Assembly (NCBI RefSeq): GCF_009727065.1
Contig: NZ_WNLP01000009.1
Coordinates: forward strand, 40,301 to 104,300
DNA: 64,000 bases
Source: Bifidobacterium canis
GTDB taxonomy: Bacteria; Actinomycetota; Actinomycetes; Actinomycetales; Bifidobacteriaceae
Direction: 5' to 3'
In this document: piece after piece, positions 17,821-25,973 of the stretch
How the letters are laid out: each line of letters opens with the position of its first letter
How positions within the stretch are numbered: the stretch's first letter is position 1
The notes under the pieces: model-generated
Database searches by the model: none
Told to the model about the DNA's origin: nothing
What the model saw: only the letters and a program-made list of their open reading frames with translations
Translations under genes and position numbers: made by a program

Positions 17821-19581
17821 CTAGATCCAGGAGGGGAGCCACATGTGAATGCGCCAGAACTCGTATGGCACGGGCATGGCTGTCCAGATCGGGTAGAAGA
17901 ACACGCTGATGATGGCGCAGAAGCTCACGGTGATCCACAACGTGATGAGCCAGACCTCACGAGACGTGGTTTCGCGGATCCAGTTGTAGACGTAGCAGAT
18001 CGCAAGAATCATCCACGGCAGCAGCACGATCGAATAGAACGTGAACGTGGTGCGATGCAAATACTGCGCCCACGGCAACCAGCCGCCGAGGAAGCCGGCG
18101 AGCACCGCCCAGATGCGCCAATCGCCGCGCTTCATGATCGCAATGACGATCGCCACAATCGCACACAGTGAGCCGAGCCACCATATGAGCGGGTTGCCGA
18201 GCGACGTTATCGCGGCCACGCATTGCGAGCGAGGGGAAAGCGAACACATGCCCGGATGCCCGTCAAGCTTCTCCCAGTAGAAGCTCGTCGGGCGAATCTG
18301 CAACGGCCATGTGAGCGGATTCGCTTTGTAGTCGTGCGGGGCGTCAAGATGCGTGTGGAACTGCCACATCTCCTGATGGTAGGCGACGAACGAGCGCACG
18401 CTTTCGGGCAGCCACTGCAGACCCTGACCGCGGTGGGTGAGCGCCCAATCGTGCATGTAGGAGTTCGGGTGAATGAACCAGCCGATCCATGTGAGCAGGT
18501 ACGTGGCTGCGTAGATCGGCAGCATGTAGAGTGCGGCGAGAATGCCGTTGCCGAGCACTCCGCGTGAGAACCAGTGCGGGAAGCCTGCCTGACGGCGCAT
18601 CCAAGCGTCCCAGAGCACGCTGATCACGCAGAACACGGCGAAGAAATAGGTGCCCGACCATTTCACGCCGGTCGCGCATCCCAGCAGAATCGCCGCGCCG
18701 ACGCGCCACCACGAGAACGTGATCTGCGGAGGCTTCGTGGCATGTGCCTCCTGCGCCTTGCGAAGTCTCGCCTGCGCCCAGTCGCGGTGAATGAGCAGCA
18801 AGCTGAACGCGCCGAGCGCAAACACCATGATGAAGATGTCGAGCAACCCTGTGCGGCTCATCGTGATCGACACACCGTCGATCGACATCAGGAAGCCGGC
18901 GAGCAGCGCGATCGGCAGATTGTGGAACAGTCGAAGCGTGACGCGAATGAGCAGAATGATGCCGATAACGCCGGCGATGGCGGTCGCCGCACGCCAAGCG
19001 AACGGATTGCCCGCACCGCCGAACAGCTTGAGTCCGAGCGCTATGAGCCATTTGCCCAGTGGCGGGTGCACCACGTATTCCGCGACGTTGATCCACGTGT
19101 TCGTGTCGCCATTCGCGAACGCGTCGTTGACGGAGACGAGCTGCCCGTTGATGGTCACCTCGTCGGGCCAACTCTGCGGTTCGCCGGTCATCAGCATCGT
19201 CCACGCGTCTTTGACGTAATACGTCTCATCGAACACCATTGCGCGCGGTTCGCCGAGCCGAATGAAACGCAGGAGTGCGCCGAACAATGCCACGACGAGC
19301 GTCCACACCCACGCCATCACGCGTGCGTGAGTGCTGGGAGTGCTGGCAGAGTCATTCGGCGCGGAGTCATGCGGATCGTGCGCGAGCTCCGGCGAGCTGT
19401 GCTGTGCAGACGTGTATGCGAAGTCAGCCGCCGCATGCTTGGGTGCCGTGTGCGCGGCGGCGAACGCATAGATGCGCGCCGCCACCCGCTGTGGCAGAGT
19501 CGACGTGCGCGCTGTGCCCGCCGCCCGCTGCCGCGTAACCGTGCGCGTAGCCGGTGCGCGCAATGCTGATTCCTGATTCAT
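17821..19581 (-). CDS. Protein O-mannosyltransferase (Pmt, GT39)
   Basis: 586 residues, a multi-pass membrane protein. After a polar N-terminal tail of about 85 residues comes the first helix, then VFDETYYVKDAW with the Asp-Glu pair needed for catalysis in GT39. Further helices alternate with HPPLGKW and SRTGLLD motifs. In actinobacteria Pmt transfers mannose from polyprenyl-phosphate-mannose to Ser/Thr of secreted proteins. GGGGGA precedes the ATG. The divergent rsmI neighbour is the usual actinobacterial arrangement. Confidence 0.9.
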   Translation of the reverse strand: MNQESALRAPATRTVTRQRAAGTARTSTLPQRVAARIYAFAAAHTAPKHAAADFAYTSAQHSSPELAHDPHDSAPNDSASTPSTHARVMAWVWTLVVALFGALLRFIRLGEPRAMVFDETYYVKDAWTMLMTGEPQSWPDEVTINGQLVSVNDAFANGDTNTWINVAEYVVHPPLGKWLIALGLKLFGGAGNPFAWRAATAIAGVIGIILLIRVTLRLFHNLPIALLAGFLMSIDGVSITMSRTGLLDIFIMVFALGAFSLLLIHRDWAQARLRKAQEAHATKPPQITFSWWRVGAAILLGCATGVKWSGTYFFAVFCVISVLWDAWMRRQAGFPHWFSRGVLGNGILAALYMLPIYAATYLLTWIGWFIHPNSYMHDWALTHRGQGLQWLPESVRSFVAYHQEMWQFHTHLDAPHDYKANPLTWPLQIRPTSFYWEKLDGHPGMCSLSPRSQCVAAITSLGNPLIWWLGSLCAIVAIVIAIMKRGDWRIWAVLAGFLGGWLPWAQYLHRTTFTFYSIVLLPWMILAICYVYNWIRETTSREVWLITLWITVSFCAIISVFFYPIWTAMPVPYEFWRIHMWLPSWI

Positions 19582-19789
19582 AGCGTTCCCCCGTGTCTTG
19601 TGTGTTCACCACGGTACTCGATCATCTGCATGACGTCTTCGCGCCACGCTGATGTTGCGGTGCGTACTTGCCCACGTTGTGCTCTGCCAGCTGCCCGATA
19701 CTCGCGGAAATATTGGAGAAGGGGCGCATTCTGGCGCAACGAGAGAAATTTTGCGATGACTTGCGAACGATATTGGGGGAGGCGCGCGG

Positions 19790-19795
19790 CATACT
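19790..19795 (+). promoter_or_regulatory. -10-like CATACT six bases before rsmI
   Basis: CATACT ends 6 bases before the rsmI ATG and there is no ribosome binding site, suggesting a leaderless mRNA that starts at or next to the A of ATG. Confidence 0.4.
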
Positions 19796-19801
19796 GAAAT
19801 C

Positions 19802-20737
19802 ATGGAAGAGCAGCAAACAGCGGCTGAGCGCAATGTGACCGTCGGCAACGTGCAAGTGAATGTTCCACGTGGAACAGTGATATTGGCGGCGACGCCGATC
19901 GGCAACACCGCCGACGCCTCCGCGCGCTTGGTTGCACTGCTCGAAAGCGCGGATATCGTTGCCGCGGAAGACACGCGACGCCTGTATGCGCTCGCCAACC
20001 GCCTCGGCGTGCATGTGAACGGGCGCGTGGTGGCGAACCACGACCACAACGAGCGCGGCAAAGCCGATGAACTGCTCGACCACGTGGAGAACGGCGCGAC
20101 GGTGCTCGTCGTCTCCGATGCGGGCATGCCGACGATCAACGACCCCGGGCTGGCAATCGTGCGCCGCGCCATAGAGCGCGGTCTGCCGGTGACTTGCGCG
20201 CCAGGGCCATCCGCCGTGCTCGACGCGCTCGCATTGTCGGGACTGCCGACCGACCGCTTCTGCTATGAGGGATTCCTGCCCCGCAAACACTCCGAACGCG
20301 TGCAATATCTGCGTTCGCTGCGCGGTGAGCGCCGCACGATCGTGTTCTATGAAACACTGCATCGCATCGCCGAATCGATGGCGGATCTCGAGGAAGTGTT
20401 CGGCGCGGATAGGCGCATGGCTCTGTGCCGTGAGCTGACCAAGGATTACGAGCAGATTCGCCGTGGCACGATTCACGAGATCAACGCCAGCGTCGTCAAC
20501 GATCCGCCGCGCGGCGAAATGGTGCTCGTGGTCGCCGGCGCGAGCGAAGACGAGGTGGGCGAGCAGCCGCAGGCTCTGAGCGTGGAGGAACTCGCGGAGC
20601 TCGCCGTGCAGTATGCGCAGCAGAACGACATGCGCATAAAAGACGCGATCGCCGATGTGATCGCAAAACATCCGAATGCCGACGGTTCGTTCGCCAATAA
20701 AAAGCAGGTGTATAACGCCGCGCTCGCGTTGCGCTGA
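19802..20737 (+). CDS. rsmI: 16S rRNA (cytidine-1402-2'-O)-methyltransferase RsmI
   Basis: 311 residues of the tetrapyrrole-methylase fold. LAATPIGNTADASARL, AAEDTRRL, SDAGMPTINDPG and CAPGPSAVLDALALSGLPTDRF are the family's signature blocks. It methylates the ribose of C1402 in the decoding centre of 16S rRNA, using S-adenosylmethionine. It is divergent from the O-mannosyltransferase. Assignment is firm. Confidence 0.95.
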   Translation: MEEQQTAAERNVTVGNVQVNVPRGTVILAATPIGNTADASARLVALLESADIVAAEDTRRLYALANRLGVHVNGRVVANHDHNERGKADELLDHVENGATVLVVSDAGMPTINDPGLAIVRRAIERGLPVTCAPGPSAVLDALALSGLPTDRFCYEGFLPRKHSERVQYLRSLRGERRTIVFYETLHRIAESMADLEEVFGADRRMALCRELTKDYEQIRRGTIHEINASVVNDPPRGEMVLVVAGASEDEVGEQPQALSVEELAELAVQYAQQNDMRIKDAIADVIAKHPNADGSFANKKQVYNAALALR

Positions 20738-21044
20738 TTGCATGCGCTCCGTGCTGCTCGGCGGAATGCGGCTCGACCGCACATCCACTTGCGCCGCACC
20801 TTCGTTCGGATTGCGTTTCAGGCGTTGGCGCAGGGGCATCTTTCTTACGAGGAGACATTATTAGCTCATTCGGCAAGTATGATCGTCGGAAATCGTTGGA
20901 AAACTGTCGCCGATATATGCACATATGCTCAGTAATGTCTCCTCGTAAGCGAAATACCTCACGAATGTTCGGCACGCAATCTTTGTTTACGTATCCGCTA
21001 ACTTCTTTGTGCAGTAAAACATCTATGTAGTTGATATCGGAGTT
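20738..21044. other. Intergenic region with a 17-bp inverted repeat
   Basis: No convincing gene. CTTACGAGGAGACATTA (20844-20860) is the exact inverse of 20933-20949, with 72 bases between. The core TTACGAGGnGACA resembles the stem of the hairpin at 36150-36215, so it may belong to a small repeat family. Confidence 0.5.
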
Positions 21045-21497
21045 CTATCTGGCGGGGGTCGTCGGACGATGACGTGCGCTGTGCGCGAGATCCATCGATT
21101 CGAGCATCAGCGTCAGCGCTGCTTTGACGCCCGGCCCGCCCTGCTGCGAGATGTATTCGAGCAGATTCGCGTCTGCCGCGCGGTTGACCACCACCCATTT
21201 GCGCAGTTCTGGCACATTGCGTGCAATGTGCCACAGCACTTCGGCGGGCGTGTTTGGATCACTGGCAGACTGCGGTGTCAGCTCGATCGGTGGTGCCGGA
21301 GGGCGCAGTAATTGCGCACGACGTACTGATGTTTCACGTGTAACTTTGAGGCGGCGTGTGGCGCTGCGCTCGTGCGGCGGTCGCGTCGTCGCACCGTGCG
21401 TGCCGCGTGTTCTGCGCGCGGCGCGAAGAGTCCGCCTGTCTCGCGTGCGCGTGGCGGCGAGTCGGGTAGTGCTGCGTTGCGGTCGAAGAGTACTCAT
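21045..21497 (-). CDS. Variant leucine-rich repeat (LRV)-type protein
   Basis: 150 residues. The first 80 are Arg/Thr-rich and probably disordered. The C-terminal part (LTPQSASDPNTPAEVLWHIA, then RNVPELRKWVVVNRAADANL) has the spacing of LRV repeats found in other actinobacterial proteins. GAGGAAAT precedes the ATG. The function is unknown, possibly protein-protein interaction. Confidence 0.6.
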   Translation of the reverse strand: MSTLRPQRSTTRLAATRTRDRRTLRAARRTRGTHGATTRPPHERSATRRLKVTRETSVRRAQLLRPPAPPIELTPQSASDPNTPAEVLWHIARNVPELRKWVVVNRAADANLLEYISQQGGPGVKAALTLMLESMDLAHSARHRPTTPAR

Positions 21498-21598
21498 TAT
21501 TTCCTCGTATCTCTTTCACTTACTTCGCGCGCGCCGAGCGGCCGCGCGCGAATATCGAATAATTCGCTGAATAATATGAAGCTACATATTGCGAGCAT

Positions 21599-22309
21599 TC
21601 AGGCGATGCTCTCAAACCGAACGAGCAGATCGCGCGCCTGCGCACTACCGCGCAAATGCGCATAGTGCTCGAGCACCGGCTCGCAGTCGACCGTCGTGAA
21701 GCGGAACTGCTCCATGAGCTGCGAGATGAGATCTTGCGCAACATAAAAATGAGGATCCTTCGGCGAATACAACGCGAGATCGCACGCCGTGCGCACAGGA
21801 TTCGTCAATCTGATCTGCCCGACGACCGACATGTGGTCGTCGTTCACGCGCCGCTGACGCACACGAATATGCCTGCCATAGACCACACGGCGGTAATGAC
21901 TGGTAGACAATACTTCGAAATAATCCTCGGGAAGTGCGCCGCCGAGCCACACCCACGCGGCGGTGCGCTCGCAAGCGGCGGTGTGCTGCGGAATGAGCTC
22001 ATGCATCACGGTGGCGCGCCCATACAGCGTGCGCGTCATCTCCGCGTTGACACTATGCGCGGAGTCGAGCTGCATAACCGCTTGCAACTTGGTGAGTTTG
22101 CGCATGGCGAGCGGCCCCGGCAGATGCTTGAGCTGAATGATCGTTCCGCGTTTGCGTGGCGCGTGCCGCCGCTTGAACTCGGCGATCGCGGCGGCCTCGC
22201 GGTTCTCGTCGCCGGGTAGTCCCAGGTCGAGCGGCACCATGAAACCGGTGTTGTCGAGCGGAACAGTCTCGTGAGAAATATTGCCGTAGTCGTGCGCGTT
22301 CGTAGTCAA
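21599..22309 (-). CDS. AbiEi-like/DUF559-neighbour type hypothetical protein
   Basis: 236 residues from a TTG at 22309, with AAAGGAC 12 bases upstream. The frame stays open to 22465, so a longer form is possible. Blocks such as ERTAAWVWLGGALPEDYFEV and LTNPVRTACDLALY follow the AbiEi antitoxin / transcriptional-regulator pattern (sugar-like winged domain then TPxRTAxDLA). No toxin partner is visible next to it. The assignment is tentative. Confidence 0.55.
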   Translation of the reverse strand: MTTNAHDYGNISHETVPLDNTGFMVPLDLGLPGDENREAAAIAEFKRRHAPRKRGTIIQLKHLPGPLAMRKLTKLQAVMQLDSAHSVNAEMTRTLYGRATVMHELIPQHTAACERTAAWVWLGGALPEDYFEVLSTSHYRRVVYGRHIRVRQRRVNDDHMSVVGQIRLTNPVRTACDLALYSPKDPHFYVAQDLISQLMEQFRFTTVDCEPVLEHYAHLRGSAQARDLLVRFESIA

Positions 22310-22428
22310 CGTGAGATTGCGTCCTTTCGAGTGAAGTGAATATAAGAGGTCACATATGCAGTGCTGGGTTTGCGTCCCCGACATGGTAGGAAGCGCGCAT
22401 AATGCATAACTAGAGCGGATTGTGCGCG

Positions 22429-22518
22429 TGTGGAAAAGTGGATTGCGCGGGCCGAGTGCGCGCATGTGTGGATGCGCGGCGCATTATGCACAGTGCCGCG
22501 CGAAGATGATGTGGATAA
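22429..22518. other. Cluster of DnaA-box-like sequences upstream of metG
   Basis: TTATGCACA (22484-22492) and TGTGGATAA (22510-22518) match the TTATNCACA consensus exactly, the latter on the minus strand. TGTGGAAAA (22429-22437) and TGTGGATGC (22467-22475) are near matches. It is not an origin: dnaA, dnaN and an AT-rich unwinding element are absent. Confidence 0.35.
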
Positions 22519-22577
22519 CGTGAATTGACGAGCGACATAGTGCGTGAAAAAGTGGCGAGAGTGTCCTAGCTAACTCT

Positions 22578-22583
22578 GATAAT
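22578..22583 (+). promoter_or_regulatory. -10-like GATAAT seven bases before metG
   Basis: GATAAT ends 7 bases before the ATG and no Shine-Dalgarno sequence is present, suggesting leaderless transcription of metG. Confidence 0.45.
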
Positions 22584-22590
22584 CGGGCGT

Positions 22591-24462
22591 ATGAGTCATA
22601 TTATGGTGAACGTCGCTTGGCCGTATGCAAACGGCCCTCGTCATATTGGTCACGTCGCCGGCTTCGGTGTGCCGTCCGACGTCTACGCACGCTACCAGCG
22701 CATGAAAGGCAACGATGTGCTGATGGTGTCTGGCACCGACGAGCACGGCACTCCTATTCTCGTGGAGGCAGATAAGGAAGGCGTCTCGCCGCAGGAGCTC
22801 GCGGACCGCTACAACCGCGTTATTGCGAACGATCTGTGCAATCTCGGATTGAGCTACGATCTGTTCACGCGCACCACGACGAAGAATCACGAGCATGTGG
22901 TGCAGGAGATGTTCCGCCAGTGCTTGGCGAACGGCTATATTTACAAGGGCACGCAGAAGGTGGCGATTTCGCCGTCCACCGGCCGCACGCTGCCGGACCG
23001 CTACATCGAAGGCGAATGCCCGATCTGCCATGCGCAGGGCGCACGCGGCGACCAGTGCGACAATTGCGGTAACGAACTCGATCCGGATGAGCTGATCAAC
23101 CCGGTGTCGAAGATCAACGGCGAAACTCCGATCTTCCAGGAGACCGAGCACTACTTCCTCGATCTGCCGGCGCTCGCCGAGGCGAATCTGGCATGGTTGA
23201 AGACGCGCAAGGGTTGGCGTCAGAACGTGCTCAACTTCTCGATCGGCCTGTTCAAAGAGGTCAAGCCGCGTGCGATCACGCGCGACATCGACTGGGGCAT
23301 TCCGGTGCCGGTGCCGGGTTGGGTCGATAACCCGAACAAGCGCCTGTATGTGTGGTTCGACGCGGTGATCGGCTACCTGTCGGCATCGATCGAATGGGCT
23401 CGCCGCAGCGGTGACCCCGAAGCGTGGCGCGCATGGTGGAACGATCCGGAGACACCCGGCTACTACTTCATGGGCAAAGACAACATCACGTTCCACTCGC
23501 AGATCTGGCCATCCGAGATGCTCGCCTACAACGGCGAAGGCTCGAAGGGCGGAGAACCGGGCGAACTGGGGCATCTCGACCTGCCTGAGCAGGTGGTGGC
23601 CTCGGAGTTCATGACGATGGAAGGCAAGAAGTTCTCGTCGTCACGCGGCATCGTGATCTATGTGAAAGACATTCTGTCTCGCTACCCGGTTGACGCCGTG
23701 CGCTACTACATTTCGGCGGCTGGCCCGGAGTCCTCGGATTCCGATTTCACCTGGGCTGAGTTCGTGCGCCAGAACAACGAAGTGCTCGCCGCATCGTGGG
23801 GCAATCTGGTGAACCGCGTGGCCAACCTGATCGCGAAGAACTTCGGCGAGATCCCGCCAATGGTCGAGGCGAAGATGACCGATGAAGACCGCGCGCTGCT
23901 CGCACAGTCTGCAGCCGCCTTCGACACGATCGGTTCGCTGATCGAGCAGCATCGTCAGAAGAACGCGTTGAACGATGCGATGGCGCTGGTGGGCGACATC
24001 AACAAATACATCTCCGCCACCGAACCGTGGAAGATCAAGGACGACCCGGAACGCCTCGGCACTGTGTTGCACGTGGCGGCTCAGGCCGTGTCGGACGCGA
24101 ACCACATGCTTGCCCCGTTCCTGCCTCATTCCGCGCAGAAGGTGTGGGAGGCTCTTGGCGGCGAAGGTGTGTTCTCGCCGTTGCCGCACATCGAAGAGGT
24201 TAGCGATCTCGACGATCCAGACTTCAAGTATCCGGTGATCACCGGCCACTATGTGCTTGGCGAGACCGTGCACCCGTGGAAGAGCGAGCCGATTGTGGTT
24301 GGTGCCAAGGTTGCCAAACCATCTCCGATCTTCGCCAAGATCCCGCCGGAGGCTGTGGACGAGGAGCTCGCCCGCTTCGAAGCCGATCTCAAGGCTCGTC
24401 GTGAGGCTGAGCAGGCTCGCCTCGACGCCGAGAAAGCGAAGCTGGCTGCCGGCGAGGAGTAA
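22591..24462 (+). CDS. metG: Methionyl-tRNA synthetase
   Basis: 623 residues. It charges tRNA-Met with methionine using [16 protein letters not shown] carries the HIGH signature. The zinc knuckle [17 protein letters not shown] and KKFSSSRG (KMSKS equivalent) follow, then the anticodon-binding helical domain and a charged Ala/Glu/Lys-rich C-terminal tail ([18 protein letters not shown]). In many actinobacteria rsmI, metG and tatD are close together; here tatD is 8.3 kb downstream. Confidence 0.97.
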   Translation: MSHIMVNVAWPYANGPRHIGHVAGFGVPSDVYARYQRMKGNDVLMVSGTDEHGTPILVEADKEGVSPQELADRYNRVIANDLCNLGLSYDLFTRTTTKNHEHVVQEMFRQCLANGYIYKGTQKVAISPSTGRTLPDRYIEGECPICHAQGARGDQCDNCGNELDPDELINPVSKINGETPIFQETEHYFLDLPALAEANLAWLKTRKGWRQNVLNFSIGLFKEVKPRAITRDIDWGIPVPVPGWVDNPNKRLYVWFDAVIGYLSASIEWARRSGDPEAWRAWWNDPETPGYYFMGKDNITFHSQIWPSEMLAYNGEGSKGGEPGELGHLDLPEQVVASEFMTMEGKKFSSSRGIVIYVKDILSRYPVDAVRYYISAAGPESSDSDFTWAEFVRQNNEVLAASWGNLVNRVANLIAKNFGEIPPMVEAKMTDEDRALLAQSAAAFDTIGSLIEQHRQKNALNDAMALVGDINKYISATEPWKIKDDPERLGTVLHVAAQAVSDANHMLAPFLPHSAQKVWEALGGEGVFSPLPHIEEVSDLDDPDFKYPVITGHYVLGETVHPWKSEPIVVGAKVAKPSPIFAKIPPEAVDEELARFEADLKARREAEQARLDAEKAKLAAGEE

Positions 24463-24491
24463 TCGCCTGCTGCGCACATAACGCAACGAAC

Positions 24492-24530
24492 ATGCCGTGA
24501 CGCCAACACTATGAGTTGGCGTCACGGCAT
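24492..24530 (+). terminator. metG terminator
   Basis: A perfect 16-bp stem, ATGCCGTGACGCCAAC (24492-24507) with 24515-24530, and a 7-base loop, followed by TTCTTATTTT. Confidence 0.9.
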
Positions 24531-24533
24531 TTC

Positions 24534-24665
24534 TTATTTTGCTGGTGGGGACATAAAACGTGGTGAGCCTCGACTATCCAAGAATCGTTTTCGTTGAAAA
24601 ATAGCCATTTTTCAAGTTCGTCTAGTTGCGTATTGCCGAGTTTTATATCCCCACCAGCAAAATAA
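24534..24665. repeat. Nested inverted repeat between metG and the ATPase gene
   Basis: Arms of 26 bases (24534-24559 and 24640-24665) are complementary with one mismatch, and enclose 80 bases. In the middle TTGAAAAAT (24594-24602) pairs with ATTTTTCAA (24607-24615). The right arm ends 5 bases before the ATPase stop codon. It could be a MITE remnant or a bidirectional terminator. Confidence 0.6.
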
Positions 24666-24669
24666 CGGG

Positions 24670-25374
24670 CTAGAGGAGGTGGTGGAGCAGCAATTCGCGG
24701 TGATTGATGAACATTTCGGTGACGCGGTAGCTATCGGTGTCTTCGTAGGCGCACGGATGCACGCCATCGTCATCGAAGCGCAGAATGCTCGCGCCCGGAA
24801 GCCCCAGTAGAATAGGCGAATGCGTGGCGACGATGAACTGCGAGCCAGCGCCAGCCATCTCATGCATATGCGCCAGCAACGTGAGCTGTCGTTGCGCAGA
24901 CAGCGCGGATTCGGGTTCGTCCAGCAGAAACAATCCGGTTCCTGTGCGCGAAAGCAACAGTTCCATGAAGCTTTCGCCGTGCGACATCTCATGCATAGAC
25001 GAGAGTACGCTGCGACCGCCGTCATAATCGGCAGCCTGCGTAGCCATCGTGAAAAAGCTCTCGGCACGTAGGAAGAAGCTCGACTGGGGTATCGAACGCT
25101 TCCGGTAGAGCGTTATCGCGTCGATGAGATCGGAGGTGTCGTCGAACGTGCTGAAATGGAAGTTGCGCGAGCCGCCCTCCGCGCTGAAGCCGCATGCCAG
25201 CGCGATGGCTTCGAGCAGCGTCGATTTGCCGCTGCCGTTCTCTCCGGTGAAGAACGTGACGTTCGACGAGAACTCGAGTTCGTCAACGGAACGTAGTGCG
25301 GGAATCCTGCTCACATACGAGTCCGCGAGCAGATCCCAGTCGATGCGCAGACCCGAGATGATCAATTCGTTCAT
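24670..25374 (-). CDS. AAA/ABC-type ATPase of the COG3910 kind
   Basis: 234 residues. FFTGENGSGKSTLLEAIALA is the Walker A, GTGLFLLDEPESALS the Walker B with an ABC-like D-loop, and IVATHSPILLG the H-loop. The signature region MSHGES replaces LSGGQ. No membrane segment. Such compact predicted ATPases resemble RecF/SMC-like heads; the partner and role are unknown. Confidence 0.8.
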   Translation of the reverse strand: MNELIISGLRIDWDLLADSYVSRIPALRSVDELEFSSNVTFFTGENGSGKSTLLEAIALACGFSAEGGSRNFHFSTFDDTSDLIDAITLYRKRSIPQSSFFLRAESFFTMATQAADYDGGRSVLSSMHEMSHGESFMELLLSRTGTGLFLLDEPESALSAQRQLTLLAHMHEMAGAGSQFIVATHSPILLGLPGASILRFDDDGVHPCAYEDTDSYRVTEMFINHRELLLHHLL

Positions 25375-25471
25375 GCTTCACTCCTCGCGAGTCGCTCTGC
25401 TGCCGGTATTTGAGTTGATATCTAGCATAGGGAACGCGTGCGTGTGCGAACAAGTGCGGTGAAAAGAAGAA

Positions 25472-25497
25472 AGCCGGCGGGAGAATAACCGCCGGCT
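25472..25497 (-). terminator. Hairpin with T-run on the minus strand (possible attenuator of the ATPase gene)
   Basis: AGCCGGCGG (25472-25480) pairs with CCGCCGGCT (25489-25497). Read on the minus strand it is followed by TTTCTTCTTTTC, so it terminates leftward transcripts. It lies about 100 bp upstream of the leftward ATPase gene, in the position of an attenuator. On the minus strand a short frame MIITISNRKES precedes it. Reading it as a leader is speculative. Confidence 0.55.
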
Positions 25498-25528
25498 CAA
25501 CAGAGAGAAGAGAGAAAAGGGTTCAGTT

Positions 25529-25645
25529 ATGGGATTCCTATGGGAACCTCGTCAGCTTTCTTTGCGATTGCTGATGGTTATTATCATGCTGGCCGACTCT
25601 GAGTGCTTCTCTGTGTTTCGCTGGGAAAATGCTGAGTACTGTTAG
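25529..25645 (+). CDS. Possible 38-residue leader peptide upstream of ABC exporter
   Basis: The frame starts MGFLWEPRQL, continues through a short hydrophobic stretch (LLMVIIMLA) and ends at TAG 25643-25645. GAAAAGGG lies 7 bases before the ATG. It is 330 bp upstream of the heterodimeric ABC exporter, and drug-efflux ABC genes are often controlled by such upstream peptides. The remainder of 25375-25973 shows no other gene. Coding status is unproven. Confidence 0.35.
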   Translation: MGFLWEPRQLSLRLLMVIIMLADSECFSVFRWENAEYC

Positions 25646-25973
25646 ACAAAATAAGTCATATTGTCATCTCAGCAGAATCAGTGACATTGTAAAACCGTTG
25701 TAATTATTGATGTTTGAGCTGACAAAGCAATATTGCGAAAGCGCTGTTTGTTGAGCATTATTATTTCTCTGCGAGCGAAGTTTGCGGTGAATATGCGAGA
25801 CACGCCGTGCACAGTGGTTGCGTTTCAGCGGGAATGCTCCAATAATAAGACGCGCGAATAAAGTACTGCGCAGCGAATGCGCGTGCCCGTGTTCGCGAAG
25901 TCTCGACCCGCCAATCCCCACAGATGTCTGCGCTACGAAGCGCGTACCCAAATCAACCAAGGATGTATCTGCG

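Noticed and set aside
22429..22518. Chromosomal replication origin
   Set aside because: DnaA-like boxes are present, but dnaA, dnaN, gyrase genes and an AT-rich unwinding region are not.
25472..25645. tmRNA, 6S RNA or T-box
   Set aside because: No tag-peptide or tRNA-like ends, no long paired ends with a central bubble, and no T-box core were found.
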